Below the pieces are notes generated by a model. It searched no databases, was not told the origin of the DNA, and saw only the letters and a list, made by a program, of their open reading frames with translations. A stretch of DNA of 64,000 nucleotides from Agaricus subrufescens (lineage: Eukaryota; Basidiomycota; Agaricomycetes; Agaricales; Agaricaceae): assembly GCA_029945375.1 (NCBI GenBank), contig CM057062.1, positions 1,240,001-1,304,000 on the forward strand, given 5' to 3'. The position numbers and the translations under genes were made by a program. Positions 48,729 through 60,030 of this stretch are shown piece after piece; positions within the stretch are counted from its first letter, which is position 1, and every line of letters begins with the position of its first letter.

Positions 48729-49784
48729 GTGATATCTTTTTTTACTGTAATTTTGTGAATTTTTGTGGCGGGATCTTCTTTCTGGAGTGATGTTAGTGTG
48801 TTTTTACATTACCTAGTTTTCTGGAATATTTGTCATTTTGGAGGTTAGGCGTGGCGAGGTGATGGTGCTTGATATATTAGGGAGAGGCGATGGATTCGGT
48901 TTATGACAGTTACATGTTATTTAATGGTATCAATCTCTCTGTAAAAATTGTGTTCGAGGCGGCTCTTTTTTATCTTATCTTTGCATCTGAAGATAACGTG
49001 CGTACACATGTACAAATAACAGACAAAATGCTAAGAATAGAATTGTAGAGCAAAATGGAATAGCAGGTGGACTTGGAATGGAAGTCTCTGATATTTGGTT
49101 TTGATTTTGATTTTACTTTTGATTTTGAGCCAGAATAATGTGCGTTTGGTGGTGTTGTTAGTTAGTGGACTGGTATAATTATTCAATCACTACTGTAGAC
49201 CTACAAGATTCAACCTCATGCCGGAAAACTTGTTAGGTGGATCAGGAAAAATTAGGGCGTTCTTTGAATCAGGTACAACGTAAAGAGATCAGGCGGATTT
49301 TGGTTGTCCGATATTCCTTGTGAATCCTCATGCGCGGGCCTCGGACGCACTTGCGGGAGATGTGGCCAAAAAGTTTTTTCAGGGGGTGGTACCCTTGGGA
49401 ATTGGAATTGACGAAGGGCAGCCGTGTGTACCAACTTTTATGAAGTAGAAGTGATGATAGTAATTAGAATAATAATAGAACTTGGACAAGCTCCATGGTG
49501 TTTGGAGCAGCTGGAGGTGAACGGTCATTTCATCATCACAATAAGTGAAGGTCTAAAATACATAGGGACATGAGCAAAGCCAAGAAAATTACACGAAATG
49601 TTCCCAGCTGAAACATTTCGGCTATTTGATCGGCCTGATATACGTTATACCAGTAGCAAAGAGGCCCGGCAGAATCTTCTTCTTTTTATGCTTCTCCTTG
49701 TCTAAACGTGCACTAATATGGCTAAGGCTGAAGTAGTGGGAAAACGGGGCCACTGGACCTCTCACAGCCTGGCCATTCTTCGTC
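48729..49784. other. Intergenic, no gene seen
   Basis: It covers the AUR1 3' flank, with T-rich sequence and a TTTTGATTTTGA repeat near 49099-49130, and about 0.5 kb of ordinary AT-rich sequence. The minus-strand frame at 49252-49434 has no protein-like content. Confidence 0.45.
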
Positions 49785-50790
49785 ATGGAGTCCACATCGG
49801 ATGCTACTCAATGATTCTACATTTCTCAAGTTTCGGATTCTAAGTATTTCTTGCCGTCTGATGAGAAAGAGCGAACACGGTGAGTTCGAGGACTGGGCCT
49901 TGAATCTGCTATCCGAATTGATTGGGATATATTTTTCCTTGTCAACAGGTTGGCCTTCCAGAATGAGGTGATTATCAAAGTATTCGATAATAGGAAAGTA
50001 TTGGCACCTATAGTTCTGAAAGACGGGGATTCTATTCTTGATAGTGGAACGGGTGCCGGTATGGTTTGTTTGAGTGATCAAAAAATAATAGCTCATAATT
50101 TTAAATTCAGGAGACTGGGTCCTTTCCGTTTTTTAAGACGTTCCAGCGACTATCAATCTTCATGGAATCGACGTCTCCCCACATATCTTTCCCCACCCCG
50201 AAAACTTACCCCCCAACGCTACATTCCTAAAATCCTCCATCACCTCTCTTCCAAATGACTGGACCAACAAATTCTCGCTTGTCAATCAACGCCTCATGTG
50301 CGGTGGTCTCAATACCGAACAATGGCATACAGTTTTATCAGAGGTCTATCGCATACTAGTTCCAGGTGGATGGGTTCAATTCATTGAACCGCTCTGCATT
50401 TTACAATCCCCATCCGAGGCCGTACAAAACCACAAGGCATTCAAGTTCAAAGTAAAAAACGAATTGTGCTTCAAAAATAAAATCATGATCAACGCTACTG
50501 AAATGCTCGAAGAATGGCTTCGAAATGCAGGGTTCATGAATGTGAATGTGGCTGAGAAACGAAATTTACCTTTGGGTTCATGGGGTGGCGAAGTCGGTGG
50601 TAGGGGATTGATAGTGGTTAAAGATTTTTTGCGTGGTCTGAAGCAACCGATTATGGAGGGAGGGGGATATGGGATTGTGAGCTCTGGGGAGGAGTATGAA
50701 GCAGCCGTTGATGATTTGGCTCGGCTTTGCGAAGCAACCCCTTCGACATTTTATCAGTACCATTTATTCGTAGCACAAAAGCCTCAGTAA
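49785..50790 (+). pseudogene. SAM-dependent methyltransferase with two in-frame stops
   Basis: Joined exons read as a familiar fungal class I methyltransferase: KYFLPSDEKERTRLAFQNE, LKDGDSILDSGTGAGDWVLS (SAM loop across a splice), DVPATINLHGIDVSPHIFP, DWTNKFSLVNQRLMCGGL, VPGGWVQFIEP, and a helical C terminus ending at 50790. Introns at about 49882-49950 and 50060-50110 join in phase. Two stops interrupt this frame: TGA at 49812-49814, nine codons after the likely ATG 49785, and TAA at 50134-50136 right after LSVF. Each is one C-to-T change from a sense codon (CGA, CAA). The remaining frame is well preserved, so inactivation looks recent, or the assembly has errors. Confidence 0.72.
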
Positions 50791-51834
50791 TAAGGTGCTT
50801 ACGCAGTTGATATCTCAAACCAACCTTCATCCCGAGGGTGCCCTTCTACTTAGTGCGAGTTACTTAACGGACGGAATGATTACCGTGCTTCCTTACGCAT
50901 GTAGTTGCTTATGGCTGGCTTATAAACTTTGGTTAGCTCAATAATTGGTGGGACAAGTCCTGAATGTAAGACAATCGATGTTTGTTGAGGTTCAATTATT
51001 TGTTGTATCAAAGCCTCGGCTATGGTCACGACGAGCGTCATTTTCTACTAATGCTGGTGATACCTCGAGTAGAACTATGTTGATGATCTACAGCCTTCCA
51101 AGAGCGTACATGAAGGAAAAGAACACCTGTCTCCTCGAAAGCTCACTGAATAAATGACCAAAGTGGACATTCACACCTCCTCTCGCCATCGACTACTTCC
51201 AGTCCAGATATGCAACTGGCCACCGCAGCATGTACCGTAGGGTGCGCGTGCGAGCCCCCAGGACAGTTTGCCGTTTTTGCCAATCTTAAGTATTTGAGAC
51301 ACCAACTCATATAATTACGGTTGAGGAACGCTTTGGCGAAATTTTGTGCGTTCTATATAAACATGGTTGTCAGGTTGCTCAAAGCAGGGACGAGGACGTT
51401 AAATACCACAGGGTCTCCCTCAGGTTCGCACTTGAGGCCGTTACGATAGACGATGGTGAGGGATTTAAGTAACGGCAGGGACACTGCGAGTTGATCTAGA
51501 TGATCCGGAGACAGATAATGTATGGGCTACAGTAAATACGAGGAGCCCGCTGCGGGCACTCTGTACGCGTGATCGCCCGCGGCAGGCTCCTTGCCCGCGT
51601 CAAGCCCGCGTGTATGCTAAAATGGGCTGTTTGCCCGCGTCAAGCCCGCGTGTATTCCCAGATAGGCTGTTTGCCCGCGTCAAGCCCGCGGGCTGTCTGT
51701 GGGCCTCTAGACCTCCTTTAGCGTTCTTATTCGAGGTTACCTTTAAGAGAGATATTTAAAATACGATGTTTCCAAAGGAATAGGTGAATGTACATTAGGA
51801 GAATATTAAAATAAGACATCCCATGCCTTTATGC
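50791..51834. other. Intergenic with a tandem repeat
   Basis: The first 750 bp show nothing coding. G+C-rich repeats begin at about 51541. The remainder (51720-51834) is AT-rich and borders the small gene on the minus strand. Confidence 0.45.
51591..51700. repeat. 40-bp tandem repeat, nearly three units
   Basis: Units start at 51591, 51631 and 51671 with TTGCCCGCGTCAAGCCCGCG followed by a variable half ending in GGGCTGT or AGGCTGT; the third is incomplete and merges into GGCTGTCTGTGGGCC. The core GCCCGCGT is the same word that builds the arrays at 52.9-53.3 kb, so this belongs to the same repeat family. Confidence 0.8.
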
Positions 51835-52378
51835 CTAAACGAAGACAGAGAAAACGAAATTTTCTTCCACCCTTTGCTCTCCATGGTAGGCCTTTTTGTG
51901 GATACCCCCTCTGAAGGTGGCCAAGGCTTCACGATCTTCAGGGGCATGTATACCGCCTACATGGCGACCGTCTTCATTGTAGACGCGAATTGTTGCGTGG
52001 GGCAGGTTGCTACTTGAATTCAGCGCTCCTGAGCGATGAAAATCGCATCTGTCACGCATAATTAACAAATTAATAGATTCAAAAACACCGGGCGCACCTT
52101 ATTTGGGCCCAAAGGCGCCCAGTAATCTTTTTTTTGGCCGCATACTTCAACACCTTTGGCCATACTTGTACCAAGGCCCGTTTCACTGCATCGTTGGCCT
52201 TCTGTACTCGCTGGGATTGAGCATTGCCGTTGGTCAAGCGATAGACGCGGACGATTTCTTGACACGGGGTTTTTTGGGGTGGGGGCAGAGATGGAGGGAA
52301 GTGATGTCGAAGGCGTGCGAGCCTGTTGAGTGGAGAGAGGCGGGAGATCGTTGACAGCAAGATCTGGAACATCGGCAT
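51835..52378 (-). CDS. Small spliced hypothetical protein, possibly mitochondrial
   Basis: Exons 52378-52098 and 52048-51835 join in phase 2 through a 49-bp GT-AG intron and give 164 residues. The N terminus (MFQILLSTISRLSPLNRLAR) is Arg/Leu/Ser-rich without acidic residues, as in mitochondrial presequences. A basic helical part (NDAVKRALVQVWPKVLKYAA) and a beta-like part (HATIRVYNEDGRHVGG) follow. I do not recognise the family. The consistent splice and even protein character argue for a real gene; targeting is inference. Confidence 0.5.
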
Positions 52379-52484
52379 GGCAGGATGTTACGAGGGTGAG
52401 TGAAAAGGGAGAGGAGATGAAGAAGAGACAAACATGTACGCACCTTGAGTTTTATGAAAGGTACAAACAGCAGCGAACAAAACT

Positions 52485-52750
52485 GAGGGCATACTCGAAT
52501 CTCGAACTTGAGAGCGCACTCGATATAAAGGTCAGGGTGTGGCGTGTGATAAGACTTGATTTCTGAATCGAGGGCATACTCCAATTTCGAATTTGAGGGT
52601 GCACTCGATAAAAAAAACCGCGCTGGCGTCTGAGGTAGAAAACTCGAGTCTACAAGAAAAGCAACGCATCAGGACTGGAGATCTTGAGTGCAGAGTCAAT
52701 TTATTACTTGAGGACATACTCAGACTTTGAATTCGAGGGTGCTCTCGAAT
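52485..52750. repeat. Three diverged copies of an about 40-bp element
   Basis: Copies at 52485-52526, 52570-52610 and 52710-52750 share the pattern GAGGGCATACT-C-AA-TTCGAA-TTGAG-GCACTCGA. Spacing is about 85 and 140 bp. They lie upstream of the minus-strand small gene and next to the G+C-rich array, so they may be part of its promoter or of transposon-flanking sequence. Confidence 0.6.
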
Positions 52751-52893
52751 ACTCGAGTACATTGTACTTGCATCAGAAGACGAAGTGTACATACCAAAAA
52801 GAGTAAATCAGTTTCCAAATCAAGTGATGAAATGACAACCCGATACTTATTGATATAATGATCGACCGTTCATTTATCAGATTTGAGACCCAC

Positions 52894-53340
52894 CCGCGTC
52901 TTGTCCGCGTCTTGCCCGCGCAAATGGGTTGGTCCCCGCGTCTGCCCGCGTCCATCTTAGAATCCAACAATTGGTCCGCGTACAGTACTCGTACACCCCG
53001 CGTGACTCCTCGCACCGTCCGCGTGGATCCTCATTGGTCCGCGTCTGCCCACGTCTGCCCGCGTGCAGTCCTCGTCCGCCCGCGTGCAGTCCTCGTCCGT
53101 TCCGCGTCATTCCTCGTGAGTCCTCGTACATCCTCGTGCATCCTCGTGGGTCCTCGTGAGCCCTCGTGAATCCGCGTGTGCATCCTCGTGGGTCCTCGTG
53201 AGCCCTTGTGAGTCCGCGTGTAGCCCTCGGCGGTTCCATTTGTTGAGACCCAGTGTCCGCGTTCAGCCCTCGGCCATACTCGTACCAACACGCAATGCCC
53301 GCGTCTGCCCGCGTGACCCGACTAGCGCCCGCTGTCCCAC
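52894..53340. repeat. YCCGCGT array, plus orientation
   Basis: About 450 bp is filled with CCCGCGT and TCCGCGT words, with an inner part (about 53105-53225) of near-12-bp units of the type TCCTCGTGNGTC. The motif ATCCTCATTGGTCCGCG at about 53028 is shared with other loci in the window. The array ends about 280 bp before the start of the giant transposase gene and may be its left subterminal region. Confidence 0.75.
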
Positions 53341-53620
53341 TGACGTCTTTAATTTGTGTTTATCAATGGTTAGGAACATTTCATTGCCCGGCCTCCGGTG
53401 CGATTTCCGCATAGAGATCCAAAAAAAGGTTGTCAGTAATGGAGAGACATTTAATTAACAGGGACCTTGCCTTATTATTCGATTTTGAATTGATATAAAA
53501 CAGTCGTACACATCTTTAGTGGCCCTACTTAATCGGAGTAGGCCAGAAAATTTCCATACACCACTGCGGTAGCAAATCCAAGGTGTTTGACATCTTTGAC
53601 CACTACAACAATGGTAGCTA

Positions 53621-56600
53621 ATGCTCGTGTTCAACAAGTGTCTTTACTTACGCGACCTTAAACATACCACTCAGGACTTCATTCAGCATGTACTTCAATA
53701 TTTCAAAACACAAACCTCCGAGACATCGACTACGAAAACGGATCAGAAGACAGCGAGTGTGCCTCCACCGCTCGGGGAAATCGTTCCCATCTGGTCGGCC
53801 ACAGGTCAGGTTATTGGTTATTGCGCCGTTGGCAATGACATGAGCGCGGGGGCTAGACCTCATATTCCCCAACTTGAAGTTAAGCCCCAACAGAACAACG
53901 CCCAGCCCCAACAGAACAACACCCAAACCCAACAGAACAACACCCAGCCCCAACAGAATAACACCCAACCGCATAGCTCACCTGGTGGGGTTGTCGAAAA
54001 TCGCCCAACTACGATTCATGCCCAGCATTCGCCCACTGCCGCAGACTTTCCTATTGACCTGAAAACTCGGGAACTACCTACAAATTGGGATGGCTGGCCT
54101 GATGGTGATTGGACTCACCTCTTTACATGGGAGGAATACGTGAAGACCGGCCACCTAAAATCACAATGGTCCAACAAGCCGGGCACATCAAGGCGAGGTT
54201 CCCGAAGGGCGGAAGTTCCGAGGGATGGTGTTACGACAAAACGCACTTGTCGTGGAGTCTTCGTTTGTTCCAACTATGAATGCGGCAATCTACTTAGGCC
54301 TCACGTCGATACTAAGGTCATTGAAGAGCAGAAAACTAAAGTAGCCTGTGATCTATGCCGTCAACCATTTCTCTATATCAAATGCGACACTCACGATATG
54401 TTGACCCGATATTACGACGGATGCTTGTACCGACATTATGGCGTTCACGATCATCCCCGCCCTCCGATCAAAAAGTCGCTACCATGGGAAGCAGAACGTT
54501 TCAGGGAACACGTAGTAGCGTATCCAGAGGCGACTCCTGCACAGCTCCGTGTTGGAGTGCCGACACTGTTGGGTCGAACACAACCAGTGTCAGACATCTC
54601 AGATGCATATACAAATATAGATCGGGTCGCCGCTCAGCGGAAGAAAATCATCAACGAGAATAGGCAACCCGCAGGAGGCGATGATTTCCTCAAACAAGTC
54701 CAGCTATTTGACAGCCAATACCCCGGGTTCATTTTACATGAATCCATGAGACTTCTTCCGAAAGCGGTTATCGTGCTTCAAACTTCTTGGATGAAGGAGA
54801 AAAGCGTGCATGACTCCATGCTCGACGAATCTCTCAACGGGATCGTCACCGACGGCGCACATGGATTTTGGAAAAGTAATAGTGCCGTTCTCCAAGTTTC
54901 GTCCGTATACTCTCTCGCGCTTGAGCGATGGATACCTGTCCTTATGTCCTACATGGATGGGCATAGCGCGTTTGAATTCAAGGTCTACTTCCTGAGTCTG
55001 TTTCGGGGGATCGCGGACATTGTTGAATCACGAGGAGGTGGTGACTTAGATACGCATCTGGCAACGGTGAGTCAAAGATTTAGAAAGCAGTTCACTGATA
55101 CTCACCCTCTGAGGCAGGTCATGGATTTTAGCCAAGCACAACGTGAAGGATTCATACTCGCTTATGTCGAATTCTTCTCAAGTCGAGCGGATGAATATCG
55201 AGACGAGATTTCACTTCGGATGCATGCTGCATCTCTGCTCAAAGGATGTGCCGAACATTTCCGACAAGCTGTATCCCGTGTTGCCGTCAAACATGCCGTG
55301 GTTGATCCAACAAAACACGACGACTTCATGACTCGCGCCCTCCAGCTTTCCCGTGTTTTGGTATATGAGGAGTACGAAACTATTGCAAGACAATTAATGA
55401 ACGAGTTTCCCCGTACGGCGAAATTTCTGGAGTGGTGGTTACGGCCGTCGATTGCTGCAATGATCATGAAATCTCAGCGAGTAATGGATGAAGAATTATG
55501 GTGTTCCTTACCTGAGACCACGAATGCACAAGAGGCGGGTCACTTTTCAATGTATCGGTCGGCAGGGACCAACCATTCCCTACTGTCTGGATTAGAGGCG
55601 CTGTATTCGACTGTGAAGAGCTTCCAGACGTCGGAAATCCTAGCGAAAAGTAGGTAACAATTCATGGGTTGACCTGCGCACTTACATCTTTTCTCGTAGG
55701 GGGTCAGAAAAGTCATTACGGCTCTGACACACGTGAGCGGCGGATGGCGCTAGAGCGTGGTCGTACCCATCCTCACCGCGACCCTTTAGCCACTAATAGT
55801 AGGCCCTACGTCAATGATGGTCGAGCACCGGACACCATGTCGAAGTTGGTGGGCAAGAAACCTCTCAAGAAACAACAAAAGGAGGCCAGGATAATACTCA
55901 ATGAAACATTCGGTTCTATATACTTCATGTGGGAAGCTAATTCTTGCTGGCTCGATGTCAGTTTGACACTACTCGATCAAGCCTTAGCTCGGGGATGGGA
56001 TGAATTCGAAGAAGTTTGCTGTGATGTATTCCAGGATGACGTCAAGGGTTCCACGTTTGCGGCCATACAACGTATTCACGGACTGAAATACAGCCCTGAG
56101 CAAGACTCTTGTTTGAGCAAGCCTCTCAATGTACAGCGGGACCTTGTTCGGAGATATCTGTTGGATGAGAAGATTATCAGAGACCTTCAATCACCAGACA
56201 TGGTCTTTGTGAGTATACGTGGTTCATGTACGGTACACTGAGTAACTCACTATAATGGTCAGGCTTGGTTACCAATGCTTCTTCGTCGAATTCGTACGGC
56301 GAAATCGCTGGAAAACGATGGCCGCCTGATTCCATACTTTCTGCCATTATACTGTGATATCCATGATTGCACGGGGGGAGAGCGTTCGGATGGTCGACAT
56401 CTCGAAATATCTCCTTCCCTTCACCCTCTGTTCACGATTCAACTGGGCCCAGATGACCATCAAAGTTATAAAGGACGCTTGGCCGAGTGGTTCAAAGAAT
56501 TTCTGACTTTACGTGCGCACTCTGGTCTCGACTGTTGGAGAAAGACAGAGGGAGAGGGCGCGTTATGTAGCGGGAGACGTACTGACTATCGACGCTACAT

Positions 56601-59414
56601 CGTTTCACTCCCGGTGATATTTATCGTGGAATTTGTACAGGAGGACCTTCCTAAACCGTGGGAGTGGTCCATTCCACCGAAGTTGAACCCTCCGCCGCCA
56701 GCCCTGAACAAAACACAGGATATGGTTTATGACCTTGTAGGATTGAGCATAGTCACGGACAACATGGTCGGTAACCATTTTACCGCACGCTTCTACGACT
56801 CCGATGAGAAGACCGTCTATGAATATGACGACATGCGCCACACCGGACGCGCGCAGCGCATACGAGACAGCGTATTGACCAAGCACCTCGCGGGGTATCC
56901 AGTGAGCCTCCCCCCACGGCAGGCGGTTCACCACGCCATTTACTACCTGAGGGGTGGGTTGGCCGCACAACAGGCATTCTATAATACGCGATTGGCGACT
57001 CTCACCAAAAGATTCCAAATATCGGTCCAACACGATTCCCCATCAAATTTTTCCTTGGTATCGTATAGCGGGAAGCTCACACTATTGCCTTCCAACTGTC
57101 GTTATTGGATCACTGGGTCCAAAAATCGGACCCACTTTAATGAATACGCTGAGGTGACGCAGGAGGCCAAGTTACTCCGCGATGCTGCAGCTACTCCTCT
57201 CCCCGCAGAGTCGGAGGAAAGGGAGGAAGCAAGCATGCTCTCCGATGACGATGCAGCTACTCTTCCCCCTGCAAATTCGGATGAAACAGCTATCGCCCCC
57301 GATAGAGCCCCTGCCGAACAAGCAAAGCAGCCGACAATGGAGGAACTTTATGCGCGTGTTCTCACTCTGGACGACGATGACGACCTCCCTTCCAATCCTG
57401 ACAATGACCCTCTTCCTGTTAAGCGTCGAAAGCCCCTCCAACCTCCCACTACCGAGCGTCTTCCCAAAAAGGCCCGCGAACGCCAAGTTGACGGACCACC
57501 TGGTGCACCAAAGCCTCGACAACCTCTCCCTCCTCCATTTGATATCCCTCCTCCTGAACCTAATGAAGAGGAGAAACGTAAAGAACAGGAAGAACGATCT
57601 AAACTAATGCAACTCATCGATGAGATGGAGGTATTTTTAGAAGCAGACGCCAACGAAGACCAGCAATCAGTTGAGGCCAACAATACGGGCCCTCCGCGCG
57701 TACGATGCAGATGTGGACTGGCAGGTAACCCCCAGGAGATCCTGGCCATAGCTCCTCGCGAGGGAGACCTGCTGCAGTGCACGGGATGCAAGAAATTAAG
57801 CCATCGAGCTTGTCAACCCAATGGTCGTGTGCCTCCTCGTAATTGGCTATGCTATAAATGCTCAGGACCAAAAGACAAGATGCCTATAATGGACGTAACT
57901 CACCGTCGGTAAGTTGACGAAGCACTGGCCCTACCGAGACTTACAATTTGGGCAGTATGTTGAGTAACGTGTGGCTAGTATCACGCCCACTGCGTGAGCG
58001 GTTGCGACCCGGCGTCGGTGCTCTCTGCCGCTTAGGTGACTTCCATTATCCCGTGCGTCTGCTACGTTATGACGCCCTATCCCGCCAATGGGACGTTCAG
58101 TGGTGGCGCGGTTGTATTTTCATATCGGGAGATCAAGTACGACTTCGAGATGAGATAACAGCCGAGCCAGAAACATCTATTACAGATGCTCTTTGGGGTC
58201 AGACAATGTCACGACGCAATATACGGGTGAGTATATTCTGTCTGCACTAAAAACCGACTTCAATTTGTGGCAGTTAGGACGTTGGGCTCTGGCCTCGCAA
58301 ATGGATGAAGATACATTAGATTATCTGACGGAAGTCAACTACATGGATTATACGATGGCCATAGACGATGCCTTGCTTCCGCATCTATCAACTCTCCAAC
58401 TTATGGCGACTTCCCCAGACGCAGTAGATGCCACCGATATACCAATACTCAACAGGACGCGGGGAATACGCGTAAATAGTTTTCACCACGCAGTCAAGGA
58501 TGCTGTTCGCGGCGCGATTCCGCTACGAGAACAGGCAGGTATCACAAATTGGTTGCACGTCCATCTAGTGAATGCCGAGCGTCACAAGTGGCAAACAGGA
58601 CCAACAATGTGCCACGCGTGTACCCTTTGGATAGCGTTTAAATTGAGGGCGGGTGGTTGGGAAAAGGATGAAGGTAGAAGCTGGATAGAGGAAGCATGGC
58701 GAATCCAGACAAATACAGGGCGAGTCAACCGGGAAGACGTCAACCGGGTTTGTATAAGCAAATTGGAGCAGTTAATGTTTGAGTTTTCAAACAATGCTGG
58801 GACTGCTGGAGATTTCATGTGGGGATTGAACTTGGGCGATCATCAGGGTGGTTGGAACCCTTACTCTCTTGTGCCCTCCACTTGGATCATTCGAGACCAC
58901 GAACCAGATTCCCTGAATGACACGGTATGTACATTCCGAGTATTCTGAGCAGCCGTATTGACCATGCGAACAATAGCTCGGATGGAACTATATTCAGGCC
59001 GATAATGATAGTAATAACTCAGGTAAGATTAAGGAAGTGATTACATTATTGGAACAAGTAAAGGTGAAGGAGGATAGAATGGAAGCAATCGAATTTAAAG
59101 AGGGGCGAAAGGATGTAATCGAGGTTGAGGAGAGGGAGATGGTCGCAATCGAGGGAGAGGAGAACAGGGAGGTCCAGCTCGACGTAATGCCATCGCGAAA
59201 GCGCAAGAGGTCGCCAGAACCCGAGAATTGGGAAAATTCAGCTAGCCGCGGACAAAGACGCGGACGAGGACGAGGACGCGGACGCGGACAATTGAACCCG
59301 CAGCCCTCTACCACCCAAGCCCAACCACGCGGACAAGGGCGAGGGCGAGGAAAAGGGCGAGGGCGAGGGCGAGGGCGAGGGCGAGGGGAAGGTGAACATC
59401 GTGACCATAAGTAG
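53621..59414 (+). CDS. Giant MULE-like transposase fused to USP-like protease and PHD finger
   Basis: Six exons (53621-55649, 55700-56208, 56263-57908, 57956-58226, 58274-58924, 58998-59414) join with matching phases and encode 1,840 residues. Visible parts are a Gln/Asn repeat (about 88-117); a GCM/WRKY-type zinc finger with Cys/His ligands at about 210-278, ending HYGVHDHPRPP; and a MULE-like transposase core with VTDGAHGF (Asp411), MDFSQAQREGF (Asp502), GCAEHFRQ, an acidic helix near 580-605 and TTNAQEAGH (633-641). Then come a ubiquitin-specific-protease-like domain with the Cys box NSCWLD (Cys759) and NHFTARF (His1018) before VYEYDDM; an acidic/Pro linker; a PHD finger (Cys1328 to Cys1379, Cys4-His-Cys3); a segment like an SH3-type barrel (VRLLRYD, WDVQWWRG); and an Arg-Gly tail. 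The most 5' start is uncertain; a missed upstream exon is possible. The fusion is directly supported by the splice phases; protease activity is inferred. Confidence 0.8.
53885..53970 (+). repeat. 21-bp coding repeat (Gln/Asn)
   Basis: About four copies of a 21-bp unit encode QPQQNNT-like heptads near residues 88-117 of the giant protein. Copies differ by single bases. It probably forms a flexible linker before the zinc finger. Confidence 0.85.
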
Positions 59415-60030
59415 ACCAGAACCGCGACAGACTCTGACAGCATCATCGTCAGTACTGTACTATTATATTTGTTTATATAAATGCCTGCTTACCTATATGT
59501 TCCGCTACTGATGCGAGTCCTGTGAGGACGAGGAGAAGAACGCGGACAACGACGCGTGGTGATGCAGTAGAATGACGCATGCGGATGCGGAGGCATGGTG
59601 GAACAGAGGGCTCCTGTACTTCAATGTCAGCCTTGATGTACAGGCACAATGTTGACATTCATATTCCTTACCTGTGTATCATTATTCCATCGAATTGCTG
59701 TGCTTGCGAACCAGGGATATCGCACGCGGACAAGGGCGCGGACAAGGACGCGGACAAGGACGCGGACGAGGACGCGGACGAGGACGCGGACGAGGATAAA
59801 CAGTACGACTTGTGATGTTTCCTTTAACTCAATGTCAGCTTTAACGTATAGGCAGTGTTGGAATTCGTATTCCTTACTTTAGTAGCGCTATTTCATCCGA
59901 ACGCTGTAGCAGATTTAACACGCAGGTCCCGATGCGGACCAGGAATAAGTATCGAGATCGCACGCGGGCGAGGGCGCGGACGAGGGCGCGGACGAGGGCG
60001 CGGGCGCGGGCGCGGACGCGGACGAAGACA
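59253..60030. repeat. ACGCGG arrays in and after the Arg-Gly tail
   Basis: Three blocks are built from GCGGAC/GCGAGG words: 59253-59397, which encodes the Arg-Gly tail; 59724-59798; and 59957-60030. Between blocks two and three lies a second copy of an about 80-bp unit (59622-59705 and 59830-59910) with CAATGTCAGC and CATATTCCTTAC or CGTATTCCTTAC. The word is the reverse complement of the left array, so the arrays are inverted around the gene. Confidence 0.75.

Noticed and set aside
51591..51700. Regularly spaced repeat that could suggest a CRISPR array
   Set aside because: Units are contiguous, the variable halves are related to each other, and the organism is a eukaryote.
52877..53291. Frames of 80-120 codons with RTRRG or SSC repeats on both strands
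   Set aside because: They result from translating the YCCGCGT array; open frames exist in several phases at once.
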